Part shown: piece after piece, positions 1 to 6,087 of the stretch
Position numbering within the stretch: the stretch's first letter is position 1
How the letters are laid out: every line of letters starts with the position of its first letter
Translations under genes and position numbers: made by a program
NCBI GenBank assembly: GCA_947178655.1
Contig: CAMWZB010000070.1
Span: 1-6,087 of the forward strand
Direction of reading: 5' to 3'
Source of the DNA: an uncultured Porphyromonadaceae bacterium
Lineage (GTDB): Bacteria; Bacteroidota; Bacteroidia; Bacteroidales; Muribaculaceae
Length of the DNA: 6,087 bases
Notes under the pieces: generated by a model
Databases searched by the model: none
Told to the model about the DNA's origin: nothing
What the model saw: only the letters and a program-made list of their open reading frames with translations

Positions 1-530
1 GGCCGCATAATCACGACCATGGAGACGCCGACCGAAGTCTTGGCAGAGGTTTGCCTGATCCGCACTACTGGACGTCGGTATCGGGTATGCGGACGATGGC
101 CCGCAACATGGCGCGCGCACTCTCAGTGCAGAATCCTGACAGCGCCAAGATATACACCGACAGGCTCGCCGCGGTGACAGCGCGACTCGACTCGATTGAC
201 AGCGAAATCAGTAACAGAGTGGCTAAGTCTACCACTCATTCCTTCGCCATATGGCATCCGTCGCTGTCATACTTTGCCAACGACTACGGGCTGGAACAGG
301 TCCCCGTCGGTATGGACAACAAAGAGATGTCGGCTCGTCAGCTCCGCGAGGTCATCGACCATGCGCGCGGCGACAGCATCCGCGTGTTCTTCTTCCAGAA
401 AGAATACGACCGTCGACAGGCCGAGACAATCAACGAAGCCATCGGCTCCAGAATAGTAACTGTCGACCCTCTCGACTACGACTGGGATGACCAGATGATA
501 CAAATTGCCGATGAACTCGCCAGGCCATAG
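1..530 (+). CDS. znuA: Zinc ABC transporter substrate-binding protein (ZnuA-like), 5' end outside the window
   Basis: This is the C-terminal part of a cluster A-I (ZnuA/TroA type) periplasmic metal-binding protein that captures Zn(II) for an ABC importer. The frame is open from base 3 to the TAG at 528-530, giving 175 visible residues. The start codon, signal peptide and first metal ligand lie upstream. A short His/Asp-rich stretch (HNHDHGD) is followed by DPHYW, which matches the DxHxW segment holding a metal-ligand His. WHPSLSYFANDYGL matches the second ligand motif (HxxxxYFxxxYGL). FFFQKEYDRRQAETI and then VDPLDYDW fit the family's C-terminal lobe. The His-rich loop just before the DPHxW motif is typical of zinc rather than manganese binders, but manganese cannot be excluded. 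A TTG at 51 is an internal codon, not the start, because the family match continues upstream of it. The last 20 bases overlap znuC, so the two are co-transcribed and probably translationally coupled. Confidence 0.9.
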   Translation, partial: PHNHDHGDADRSLGRGLPDPHYWTSVSGMRTMARNMARALSVQNPDSAKIYTDRLAAVTARLDSIDSEISNRVAKSTTHSFAIWHPSLSYFANDYGLEQVPVGMDNKEMSARQLREVIDHARGDSIRVFFFQKEYDRRQAETINEAIGSRIVTVDPLDYDWDDQMIQIADELARP

Positions 531-1257
531 CCCCCACTGCCGATGCTCGGCGTGCGACCACGCCCACACCCGCCATGCCACGCCACTGCTGTCGCTGTGC
601 GGCGTGTCCTTCGAGCGTGAGGACCGCAAGGTGCTCGAAGGCATTGATTTCACCGTCGACCGCGGTGACTTCATAGCCATAACCGGTCCCAACGGCGGAG
701 GCAAGACCACCATACTGCGTCTCATCCTCGGTCTGCTGAAGCCGACTGCCGGACATATACGGTACTTCGACGAGGCAGGACATCACACCCCGACAGCACC
801 GCGCTTCGGATATCTGCCTCAGAAAAACAGCGTCGACTCGCACTTCCCCATCACCGTGTCCGAGGTTGTGGAGTCCGGCCTGCTGGCCCACAAGATATCC
901 AAGGATGAAAAGAGAGCCCGCGTGGCACAGGTGCTCGAAATGGTAGAGATGTCGCACCTTGCATCGCGACCCATCGGACGGCTCTCCGGAGGACAGCTTC
1001 AGCGCACACTTTTCGGACGCGCCATAGTGAGCCGTCCGCCGGTGCTTGTGCTCGACGAACCGCTGAGCTATCTCGACAAGCACTTCGAGGAGCACCTCTA
1101 CTCTATTCTCAAGGAAATAGCACCCGATGCCACCATCCTGCTCGTCAGCCACGAGATGTCGCAGATAGCAGGCATGGCCAACCGCCACGTCATCGTCGAC
1201 CACTCCCTCCATGAGTGCGGCGCGGCGCACCACTACATCAAACCCGAATGCGAGTGA
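511..1257 (+). CDS. znuC: Zinc/metal ABC transporter ATP-binding protein (ZnuC-like)
   Basis: This is the cytoplasmic ATPase that powers metal import with ZnuA and a permease. The protein has 248 residues from the ATG at 511. Visible motifs are Walker A GPNGGGKTT (about 59-67), a Q-loop in YLPQKNSVDSHFPIT (about 101-115), the signature LSGGQLQR (about 158-165), Walker B VLVLDEP (about 178-184), a D-loop SYLD and the H-loop VSHE (His at about 214). The PQKNSVDSHFPITVxEVV segment is typical of Zn/Mn importer ATPases. ATG 511 is the only in-frame ATG before the ABC fold; a TTG at 505 would add two residues. Both starts overlap znuA, and no clear Shine-Dalgarno is visible. The N-terminal 22 residues are rich in His and Cys (H6, H9, C10, C12, C15, H17, H19, H22) and the C-terminus also has several (H231, H234, C236, H240, H241, C247). 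I infer possible metal sensing or binding there. No permease gene follows. Confidence 0.92.
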   Translation: MNSPGHSPHCRCSACDHAHTRHATPLLSLCGVSFEREDRKVLEGIDFTVDRGDFIAITGPNGGGKTTILRLILGLLKPTAGHIRYFDEAGHHTPTAPRFGYLPQKNSVDSHFPITVSEVVESGLLAHKISKDEKRARVAQVLEMVEMSHLASRPIGRLSGGQLQRTLFGRAIVSRPPVLVLDEPLSYLDKHFEEHLYSILKEIAPDATILLVSHEMSQIAGMANRHVIVDHSLHECGAAHHYIKPECE

Positions 1258-1269
1258 GCGCATCCGGGT
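1242..1269 (+). terminator. Hairpin over the znuC stop codon, possible terminator
   Basis: Bases 1242-1252 pair with 1259-1269 in an 11-base stem with one A-C mismatch (1247/1264) and a 6-base loop that includes the znuC TGA. It is placed correctly to end the znu transcript, but no T-run follows on the + strand. It is therefore either a non-canonical terminator or an RNA-stabilising 3' end. Confidence 0.35.
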
Positions 1270-1390
1270 CGGGCAAGACCGAATAAACGAGCCCCGATTC
1301 GACAAAAAAACAGAAGAGAGAGAGAACGAGAATATCGCATTTCTGTCGGACCGGGGTCTGTCTTGTCTCAGGATTTATTGCCGTCGGTCC
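1258..1390. other. Intergenic gap between convergent genes
   Basis: This 133-base stretch separates the znuC stop from the stop of the microprotein on the other strand. It holds the right arm of the hairpin over the znuC stop, a run of seven A (1294-1300, a T-run for - strand transcripts), a GA-rich tract (about 1304-1316), and a 6-base inverted repeat (1348-1353 with 1385-1390) with a long 31-base loop directly after the microprotein stop. The latter and the T-run could contribute to termination on the - strand, but they lie about 45 bases apart and no standard terminator is convincing. I see no further gene. Confidence 0.55.
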
Positions 1391-1501
1391 TTATTTCTTT
1401 ACCGACGTCTTCGACGAGTCCTTGAAGTGGAGATTATTCATCTCCATAGGGGTGAGCTTGCGTCCCGCAGGAAGCAAGGGGCGGTTGATATGCTTTATCA
1501 T
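1391..1501 (-). CDS. 36-residue basic microprotein with a double-glycine-leader-like motif lacking Gly-Gly
   Basis: This short gene lies on the - strand, with ATG at 1501 and TAA at 1391-1393. Its ATG overlaps the TGA of the upstream VKOR gene as ATGA, a classic translational-coupling arrangement, and an A/G-rich stretch (CAGAAAAGAA) precedes it. The product is basic (6 Lys, 2 Arg against 1 Asp, 1 Glu) and has no Cys. Residues 16-26 read LTPMEMNNLHF. Aligned to the peptidase-C39 leader pattern this gives Leu at -12, Thr at -11, Glu at -8, Met at -7 and Leu at -4, but Phe26-Lys27 at -2/-1 where Gly-Gly is expected. The tail is short and Ser/Lys-rich (KDSSKTSVKK). Bacteroidota often encode double-glycine leader peptides beside such genes, so I infer a precursor peptide or a leader-derived regulatory peptide. 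The function is not known to me. That it is a real gene rests on the ATGA overlap and the motif. Confidence 0.62.
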   Translation of the reverse strand: MIKHINRPLLPAGRKLTPMEMNNLHFKDSSKTSVKK

Positions 1502-2502
1502 TTCTTTTCTGATTTATCGAATGCAGGCATCAAAGCGTTGATGACCAGCAACGCTGACACATAGACTGCACAGAGGATGACGAAATGCAGCGACGGAGGC
1601 CACGCTTTGGAGAAGGCTCCGCCGAATATGTAGCAGGCCAGCGACAGCCACAGACATGCCTGGGTGATAAGGCAGAGGGTGCACCATGCTTTGGCCCGGT
1701 ACTTCTGATACCATACGCTCCAGAAGGAGAAGGGACAGCAGCACGCGTTGACCAGCGCAAGTGTGCCTATGTGCTGCGGGAACAGCAGCAAGGCGGCGAG
1801 ACTGACTCCGAAGTAGGAAAAGCCGACCTCACTCCAGCCGAAGAGTCCGAAAAACTTCGATGCGGACGTATCAAGGACCGAACGGCAACCGTTACGGTCA
1901 ATCATTCCGCAGATATCGTCGCCGTGGCGGCTCTCGATATGGAGCGACTTGAGCACGAGCTCATATGTGATGTAGAGTCCCGCAAGGTTGATGACAGTGA
2001 GCAGCACTGTCGATACGTGGGCATAGATATGGCGGCTCACGAACAAATAGACAAACACGGTGACTACGGCCACAAGAAGTATCCATCGCTTGGAGTGGTT
2101 GCCTATCTCAGTGAAGCGGTGCGCCTCAAGGTCAGGCTCAGAAGCCTTTTCTGACGGGTACGCCAGAAAAGCGACTCCTGACCATTCATTGCAGAAAGCG
2201 TCCCTGCCAAGTTCATGGTCAGCTCCTGAGCCATCAGTGAAAGTGACCTGACGCGGGTCAAGAGTGCGCACGACCACAAAGTCGCCGTCGACCTGTGCCA
2301 TGAAAGGTGTGGAAAGGACACTGAGTGAGGCGCTCTTGTCGGTGACCTGATAAGCCTCGCTGTCGACACCGTAGGACTGTAGAAGCCGGTACAGTCCGAA
2401 AAGCGACTTGAACGTCATCCGGTCGAACTGCCGGTCGCTATACCAACTGGTGTGAGGGACACCAAGCGCCGAAAGATATGTGGAGAATATACTGCTTTTC
2501 AA
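1498..2502 (-). CDS. Membrane protein: degenerate peptidase-C39-like domain fused to a vitamin K epoxide reductase (VKOR) domain
   Basis: The 334-residue protein has two parts. Residues about 10-117 resemble a C39 bacteriocin-processing peptidase fold (SLFGLYRLLQSYGV near 33-46, VDGDFVVV at 71-78, a late EWSGVAFLAYP at 106-116). It is catalytically dead: there is no Cys before C104, and Asp74 sits where the catalytic His of GHFVVL normally stands. Residues about 140-325 form a VKOR-type thiol oxidoreductase with hydrophobic segments near 140-156, 164-184, 228-243, 246-262, 274-294 and 304-325. The paired loop cysteines are C198 and C206, and the active-site CxxC is WCTLC (C274, C277). VKOR enzymes pass electrons from thioredoxin-like partners to quinones to make or relay disulfides. 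The start appears to be TTG at 2502, since no ATG lies between the stop-bounded frame opening (2523) and residue 29. It sits 16 bases after the thioredoxin gene and overlaps the microprotein start. There is no fused C-terminal thioredoxin domain. Confidence 0.85.
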   Translation of the reverse strand: MKSSIFSTYLSALGVPHTSWYSDRQFDRMTFKSLFGLYRLLQSYGVDSEAYQVTDKSASLSVLSTPFMAQVDGDFVVVRTLDPRQVTFTDGSGADHELGRDAFCNEWSGVAFLAYPSEKASEPDLEAHRFTEIGNHSKRWILLVAVVTVFVYLFVSRHIYAHVSTVLLTVINLAGLYITYELVLKSLHIESRHGDDICGMIDRNGCRSVLDTSASKFFGLFGWSEVGFSYFGVSLAALLLFPQHIGTLALVNACCCPFSFWSVWYQKYRAKAWCTLCLITQACLWLSLACYIFGGAFSKAWPPSLHFVILCAVYVSALLVINALMPAFDKSEKK

Positions 2503-2518
2503 GGCCTCTGCTGTTGAA

Positions 2519-2836
2519 TCAGTTCATATAGTGCTGAATCTTCTGAAGCAGGACGTTGCCGTCGATTTCGCCGTCGTACTTCCACACCTGCTCACCATTG
2601 CGGTAGATCAAGAAGGTAGGTGTTCCGGTCACGCCCAGATGGTCGGCAAGCTCGCCGTATTTGTCTATGTCCATCTGAAATACCGGAGTATTGTCGCCGA
2701 GCAGTTCCTTGATTTCATCGATAACCGGAGCCATGGCCTGACAGTGCCCGCACCAGGTGGCAAAGAATTCGATAACTACTACAGGAGCTTCATTAACGAG
2801 CTTCTCAAACTCGTGATTCATTACATTTATAGTCAT
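2519..2836 (-). CDS. Thioredoxin with WCGHC active site, no signal peptide
   Basis: This is a single-domain thioredoxin of 105 residues, the usual family length. The active site is FFATWCGHC (C29, C32) and the conserved cis-proline is in TGTPTF (P73). VVVIEFF before the active site and VFQMDIDKYGELADHLGV after it match the canonical fold. CGHC is the dithiol of protein disulfide isomerases and is less reducing than the standard CGPC, so an oxidising or isomerising role is plausible. The chosen ATG at 2836 gives the complete first strand; a second ATG at 2821 would cut it. No signal peptide is present, and the frame upstream to the stop at 2869 offers no start and no hydrophobic stretch, so it should be cytoplasmic. 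The VKOR gene starts 16 bases downstream, which suggests that the two are redox partners. I do not call it trxA because this is probably a dedicated partner and not the housekeeping thioredoxin. Confidence 0.93.
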   Translation of the reverse strand: MTINVMNHEFEKLVNEAPVVVIEFFATWCGHCQAMAPVIDEIKELLGDNTPVFQMDIDKYGELADHLGVTGTPTFLIYRNGEQVWKYDGEIDGNVLLQKIQHYMN

Positions 2837-2845
2837 AACATGCGT

Positions 2846-2874
2846 GTGTTTAAGTTTTTCAAAGACTTAAACAC
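2846..2874. repeat. Perfect 10-base inverted repeat just upstream of the thioredoxin start
   Basis: GTGTTTAAGT (2846-2855) is repeated inverted as ACTTAAACAC (2865-2874), with a 9-base spacer that can pair a further three positions (one G-U). It lies between the stop of the acetyltransferase gene (2899) and the thioredoxin ATG (2836), only 9 bases upstream of that ATG, where a ribosome binding site would be. No T-run follows on either strand, so a standard terminator is unlikely. It could be an operator for a dimeric regulator, an RNA hairpin that masks ribosome entry, or a processing site that separates the redox cassette from the mutS part of the transcript. Confidence 0.7.
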
Positions 2875-2898
2875 CGATGAAGCCCCAAAGGTTGATGG

Positions 2899-3444
2899 TC
2901 AGACGCCGTAAACCCGCTTATGAAGGACGCGCTCGACCTCGGCAGGACTGATGCCGGCATCAGTGCTCATGAGGCGCAGGGGTACCGACGGGAGTCCGGC
3001 CTGATAAGGCGGCTGCACATAGTCATGGTCAAGGAGCGCGAAACCGTTGCGGCAGTAGAAGGCTATGCGGCGTGCGGCCATGGGATTGTCGTCCGATACG
3101 GGCTCTGCCTCAAGCACAATAGGACGTGCAAGCATATCACGCAATAACGCGAGTACCTGCGCTCCTGTGCCATGGCCCCGCAGAGAGGATTCGATGGCAA
3201 AGTGCTCGATATAGACAAATGTCCCGAAATCCCAAAGCGTGACAAAACCGGCGAAATCGCCGACTCCGGCACCCGATGCAACGAACAGCAGGCGAGGGCC
3301 ATCCGACAACCGTGGGGCTGCTATATCAGTCCACGGGCGACGTTCCTCCGGAGGAAAGACATCGAGATACAGTCTTTCGGCTTTTGAAAGCCAGTCCTGC
3401 GGGCAATCATCGCCGCACGGACGTAGAGAGCATTCATATGTCAT
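2899..3444 (-). CDS. GNAT family N-acetyltransferase
   Basis: The product is a 181-residue acetyltransferase of the GNAT superfamily, which moves an acetyl group from acetyl-CoA to an amine on a small molecule or protein. Motif A is visible as YIEHFAIESSLRGHGTGAQVL (about 78-98), with the acetyl-CoA pyrophosphate-binding R89-x-x-G92-x-G94. Motif B follows in RRIAFYCRNGF (125-135). The N-terminal VFPPEERRPW (29-38) is shared by a common subgroup of unassigned bacterial GNAT proteins. The substrate cannot be told from sequence. The ATG at 3444 lies 11 bases after the mutS stop, so the two genes are almost certainly co-transcribed. The predicted protein is full length and cytoplasmic. Confidence 0.9.
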   Translation of the reverse strand: MTYECSLRPCGDDCPQDWLSKAERLYLDVFPPEERRPWTDIAAPRLSDGPRLLFVASGAGVGDFAGFVTLWDFGTFVYIEHFAIESSLRGHGTGAQVLALLRDMLARPIVLEAEPVSDDNPMAARRIAFYCRNGFALLDHDYVQPPYQAGLPSVPLRLMSTDAGISPAEVERVLHKRVYGV

Positions 3445-3455
3445 AGCGAAAACGG

Positions 3456-6087
3456 TCAGGAATGTTTACCGGTGAGGATGCCTCGGATATCGTTGAGCTT
3501 CTTCAGCGCCTCAAGAGGGGTGAGATTATTTATATCCACACCAAGAAGTTCGTCGCGCACCTGACTGAGAACAGGGTCGTCGAGCTGGAAGAATGACAGC
3601 TGCATCCCGGCTACGGTGTCGTGGACCGGCGGTGCGATACGGGCTTTACCCCGGCGACGGCTCTTTGGCACAACGGCTTCCGACTTGCTTTGGTCCGTCA
3701 TTCCGGCAGCGGCACCTTCGAGTTGCTCAAGAATCTCCGACGCCCTGCGGACTATGCTATGAGGCATACCGGCGAGTTTGGCCACATGTATACCGAAACT
3801 ATGCTCGCTGCCACCTCGCTCGAGCTTGCGAAGAAAAACCACCTTGCCGTCAATCTCACGCACGGATACATTGTAGTTGACGATACGGCTGTACGAAGCC
3901 TCCATATCGTTGAGCTCATGGTAGTGGGTGGCGAAGAGGGTCTTGGGACGCATGTCGCCTGACTCGTGTATGTGCTCGACGATGGCCCAGGCTATGGAGA
4001 TGCCGTCATAGGTCGATGTCCCTCGGCCGAGTTCGTCGAACAGAATGAGGGAGCGCTCGCTCATGTTGTTGAGAATAGAGGCCGCCTCGTTCATCTCGAC
4101 CATGAAGGTCGACTCGCCCAGAGATATATTGTCGCTGGCTCCGACTCGGGTGAAGACCTTGTCGACCACACCTATATGCGCACTTTCGGCCGCCACAAAG
4201 CAGCCTATCTGGGCCATGATGACGTTGAGCGCGGTCTGACGGAGCAGAGCCGACTTACCTGACATATTCGGTCCGGTAATCATCATGATCTGAGTGGATT
4301 CATTGGAGAGCTCGACAGTGTTGCTGATATATGGCTCGCCCGGAGGAAGCTCTCGCTCGATGACCGGATGACGGGCCTCGACGAGGCGGATGTCAAGCGA
4401 ATCGTCCACGACCGGACGGTTGTACTTGTTGTCGATGGACACCCGGGCGAAGGCTGTGAGGACATCCAGACGCGCAAGCATGGCCGCGTCGAGCTGCAGA
4501 GCCGGGATATATCGGGCCACGAAGGCGACGAGTTCGGAATAGAGCCGCTGCTGTATTGCCTCAATTTTCTCCTGGGCGCCGAGGATGCGCTCCTCATAGT
4601 CCTTGAGTTCAGGAGTGATGTAGCGCTCGGCGTTGACAAGGGTCTGCTTGCGGATCCACTCAGCCGGCACCTTTGACTTGTGAGTGTTGGTGACCTCGAT
4701 ATAGTAGCCGAATACGTTGTTGAAGCCTATTTTCAGCGATGTTATGCCGGTGGCCTCAATCTCGCGGGCTTGAAGGCGTGCGAGGTAGTCCTTGCCCCGG
4801 AATGCTATGTCGCGGAGTTCATCGAGTTCGGGGTCGACACCCCGGCAGATTATATCTCCGCGCGATGCGTTGCCGGCGGCATCGTCGGGAATCTCCCGGG
4901 ATATGCGGTCGCGCACGGCTGTGCAGGGGTTGAGCTGGTCGCCGACGGCACTGAGTTGCGGAAGGCCCGAATCAAGGCACATCTGTCTGACAGGACTCAC
5001 AGCGTCGAGGGCATTTCTGACTTGCAGGAGCTCGCGCGGCGAGATGCGGTCGCAGGCCACTTTGGTGGCAAGACGCTCAAGGTCGCCAACAGATTTGAGA
5101 TACGAGTCTATCTCCTCGCGGACGTCAGTGCTGCGATAGAAATACTCGACGATGTCGAGGCGCTCGTTGATGACCTTTGCATCGCGCAGCGGAAACTGAA
5201 GCCATCGTCGGAGCAGACGCGCGCCCATGGGCGTAGATGTGCGGTCGATGACTCCGAGGAGACTCTTCCCGTCAGAATCGAGCGGGTCGAACAGCTCGAG
5301 ATTTCGTATAGTGAACCGGTCGAGGCGCACCGAACGGCTCTCATCGATGCGGCGGATAGATGTAATATGGCCCGTGCGCGTGTGCTGGGTCAGGTCGAGA
5401 TAGTGGAGGATGGCTCCGGCTGCGATTATGGCATGAGTCATGCGGTCAATGCCGAATCCCTTGAGCGACGCAGTGCCGAACTGCTTTCGCAGACGCTCGT
5501 CGGCGGCATCGGAGGTGAACATCCACTCCTCCATTTCGAAGTAGAGATACTGCTGCGAGAGGCTCTCGACAGCCTGCTGGCGGCATCCGCGCATGACAAG
5601 GAGCTCCTTCGGAGCCATGCTGCCCAGAGTCTTGTCGATGTAGTCGACAGATCCTTCAGTGGTGAAGAACTCGCCGGTGGAGATGTCCAGGAGGGCCACC
5701 CCGCATACCGACTTACCGAAGTGAATGGCGGCCAGAAAATTGTTCTCACGGCGTGACAGCACGTTGTCGTTCATGGCCACTCCGGGAGTGACCAGCTCAG
5801 TGATGCCGCGCTTGACGAGTTTCTTGGTGAGCTTGGGATCCTCGAGCTGCTCGCAGATGGCCACACGCTTTCCGGCACGGACGAGTTTCGGCAGGTAGCT
5901 GTCAAGTGCGTGGTGAGGGAATCCGGCGAGCTCTACATACTGGGCGGCACCGTTGGCACGTCGCGTGAGCGTAATTCCGAGAATATCTGATGTCATGATA
6001 GCGTCATCAGAGAATGTCTCGTAGAAGTCGCCCACACGGAAAAGCAGGATGGCATCGGGATGCTTGGCTTTCATCTCGATATACTGC
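3456..6087 (-). CDS. mutS: DNA mismatch repair protein MutS, N-terminal residues outside the window
   Basis: MutS finds mispaired or looped bases and, with ATP and MutL, starts strand excision. The frame is open to the right edge. The residues QYIE precede the Met at 6074, which aligns within the conserved N-terminal region of MutS and is not the start, so roughly 15-20 residues are missing. Numbering from that Met, the mismatch-reading Phe-x-Glu is F17-Y18-E19 in RVGDFYETF. The core/lever domains contain [22 protein letters not shown], the clamp has [10 protein letters not shown], Walker A is GPNMSGKS (601-608), the signature-like loop is [11 protein letters not shown], and Walker B is [16 protein letters not shown] (D680, E681). 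A basic linker (SRRRGKAR) precedes QLSFF (825-829), which matches the sliding-clamp binding motif seen near the end of other MutS proteins (QMSLL in E. coli). The C-terminus ends with a conserved [17 protein letters not shown] helix. All key residues are present. The TGA is at 3456-3458. Confidence 0.98.
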   Translation of the reverse strand, partial: QYIEMKAKHPDAILLFRVGDFYETFSDDAIMTSDILGITLTRRANGAAQYVELAGFPHHALDSYLPKLVRAGKRVAICEQLEDPKLTKKLVKRGITELVTPGVAMNDNVLSRRENNFLAAIHFGKSVCGVALLDISTGEFFTTEGSVDYIDKTLGSMAPKELLVMRGCRQQAVESLSQQYLYFEMEEWMFTSDAADERLRKQFGTASLKGFGIDRMTHAIIAAGAILHYLDLTQHTRTGHITSIRRIDESRSVRLDRFTIRNLELFDPLDSDGKSLLGVIDRTSTPMGARLLRRWLQFPLRDAKVINERLDIVEYFYRSTDVREEIDSYLKSVGDLERLATKVACDRISPRELLQVRNALDAVSPVRQMCLDSGLPQLSAVGDQLNPCTAVRDRISREIPDDAAGNASRGDIICRGVDPELDELRDIAFRGKDYLARLQAREIEATGITSLKIGFNNVFGYYIEVTNTHKSKVPAEWIRKQTLVNAERYITPELKDYEERILGAQEKIEAIQQRLYSELVAFVARYIPALQLDAAMLARLDVLTAFARVSIDNKYNRPVVDDSLDIRLVEARHPVIERELPPGEPYISNTVELSNESTQIMMITGPNMSGKSALLRQTALNVIMAQIGCFVAAESAHIGVVDKVFTRVGASDNISLGESTFMVEMNEAASILNNMSERSLILFDELGRGTSTYDGISIAWAIVEHIHESGDMRPKTLFATHYHELNDMEASYSRIVNYNVSVREIDGKVVFLRKLERGGSEHSFGIHVAKLAGMPHSIVRRASEILEQLEGAAAGMTDQSKSEAVVPKSRRRGKARIAPPVHDTVAGMQLSFFQLDDPVLSQVRDELLGVDINNLTPLEALKKLNDIRGILTGKHS

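Noticed and set aside
430..1305. 291-codon open frame on the - strand opposite znuC
   Set aside because: It is antisense to znuA/znuC, whose motifs are unambiguous. The translation has no domain signature and is a codon-bias shadow.
1233..1340. 35-residue - strand open frame whose start looks like a signal peptide
   Set aside because: The SRSLSLLFF look comes from the GA-rich tract and A-run read on the other strand, and the rest is antisense to the end of znuC. There is no coupling or motif support.
1348..1390. Inverted repeat directly after the microprotein stop as a - strand terminator
   Set aside because: The stem is only six base pairs with a 31-base loop and has no T-run directly after it. 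It is mentioned within the gap entry but not called as a terminator.
1211..1564. 117-codon open frame on the + strand spanning the convergent gap
   Set aside because: It overlaps the znuC end in another frame and covers the microprotein antisense. No family resemblance was seen.
1585..2154. 189-codon open frame on the + strand opposite the VKOR gene
   Set aside because: It is polar and without motifs, while the - strand has membrane segments, CxxC and the C39-like match.
2860..2889. Possible Bacteroides-type promoter on the - strand (TTTG at 2889-2886 and TTTG at 2863-2860)
   Set aside because: The downstream element reads AGTCTTTG and not TAnnTTTG, so the first two key bases are missing, and the region is inside the palindrome.
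4680..5756. Long open frame of 358 codons on the + strand opposite mutS
   Set aside because: It lies entirely antisense to well-conserved mutS codons. Its translation shows no recognisable family and looks like the complement of MutS codon bias.

Overview
The window looks like chromosome from a member of the Bacteroidales, possibly Muribaculaceae. The reasons are the MutS P-loop variant GPNMSGKS, the weak Shine-Dalgarno sequences, the moderately GC-rich codon use, and a C39-like/VKOR membrane protein of a kind I associate with Bacteroidota. The family-level placement is inference; the functional calls rest on motifs read directly from the sequence.

There are two convergent transcription units. 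From the left edge on the + strand run the 3' part of a zinc ABC transporter binding protein (znuA, cut by the window) and its ATPase (znuC, 511-1257), overlapping by 20 bases. No permease gene follows. A 133-base gap (1258-1390) separates them from five genes on the - strand. Read from the right edge these are mutS (5' end cut off), a GNAT acetyltransferase (11-base gap), a small thioredoxin (62-base gap containing a strong palindrome), a C39-like/VKOR membrane protein (16-base gap, apparent TTG start) and a 36-residue basic microprotein whose ATG overlaps the VKOR stop codon as ATGA.

The znuA/znuC pair supplies the capture and energy modules of a high-affinity zinc importer. ZnuC carries unusual His/Cys-rich ends. 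mutS is the standard mismatch-repair sensor. The most interesting part is the trx - VKOR - microprotein cassette. The microprotein matches the double-glycine leader pattern of peptidase-C39 substrates at every hydrophobic and acidic position but has Phe-Lys where Gly-Gly should be. The adjacent C39-like domain has no cysteine before residue 104 and has Asp where the catalytic His should be. Both halves of the cleavage reaction therefore look lost while the recognition parts are kept, suggesting leader binding without cutting, coupled to a thiol-redox membrane enzyme and a thioredoxin with no signal peptide.
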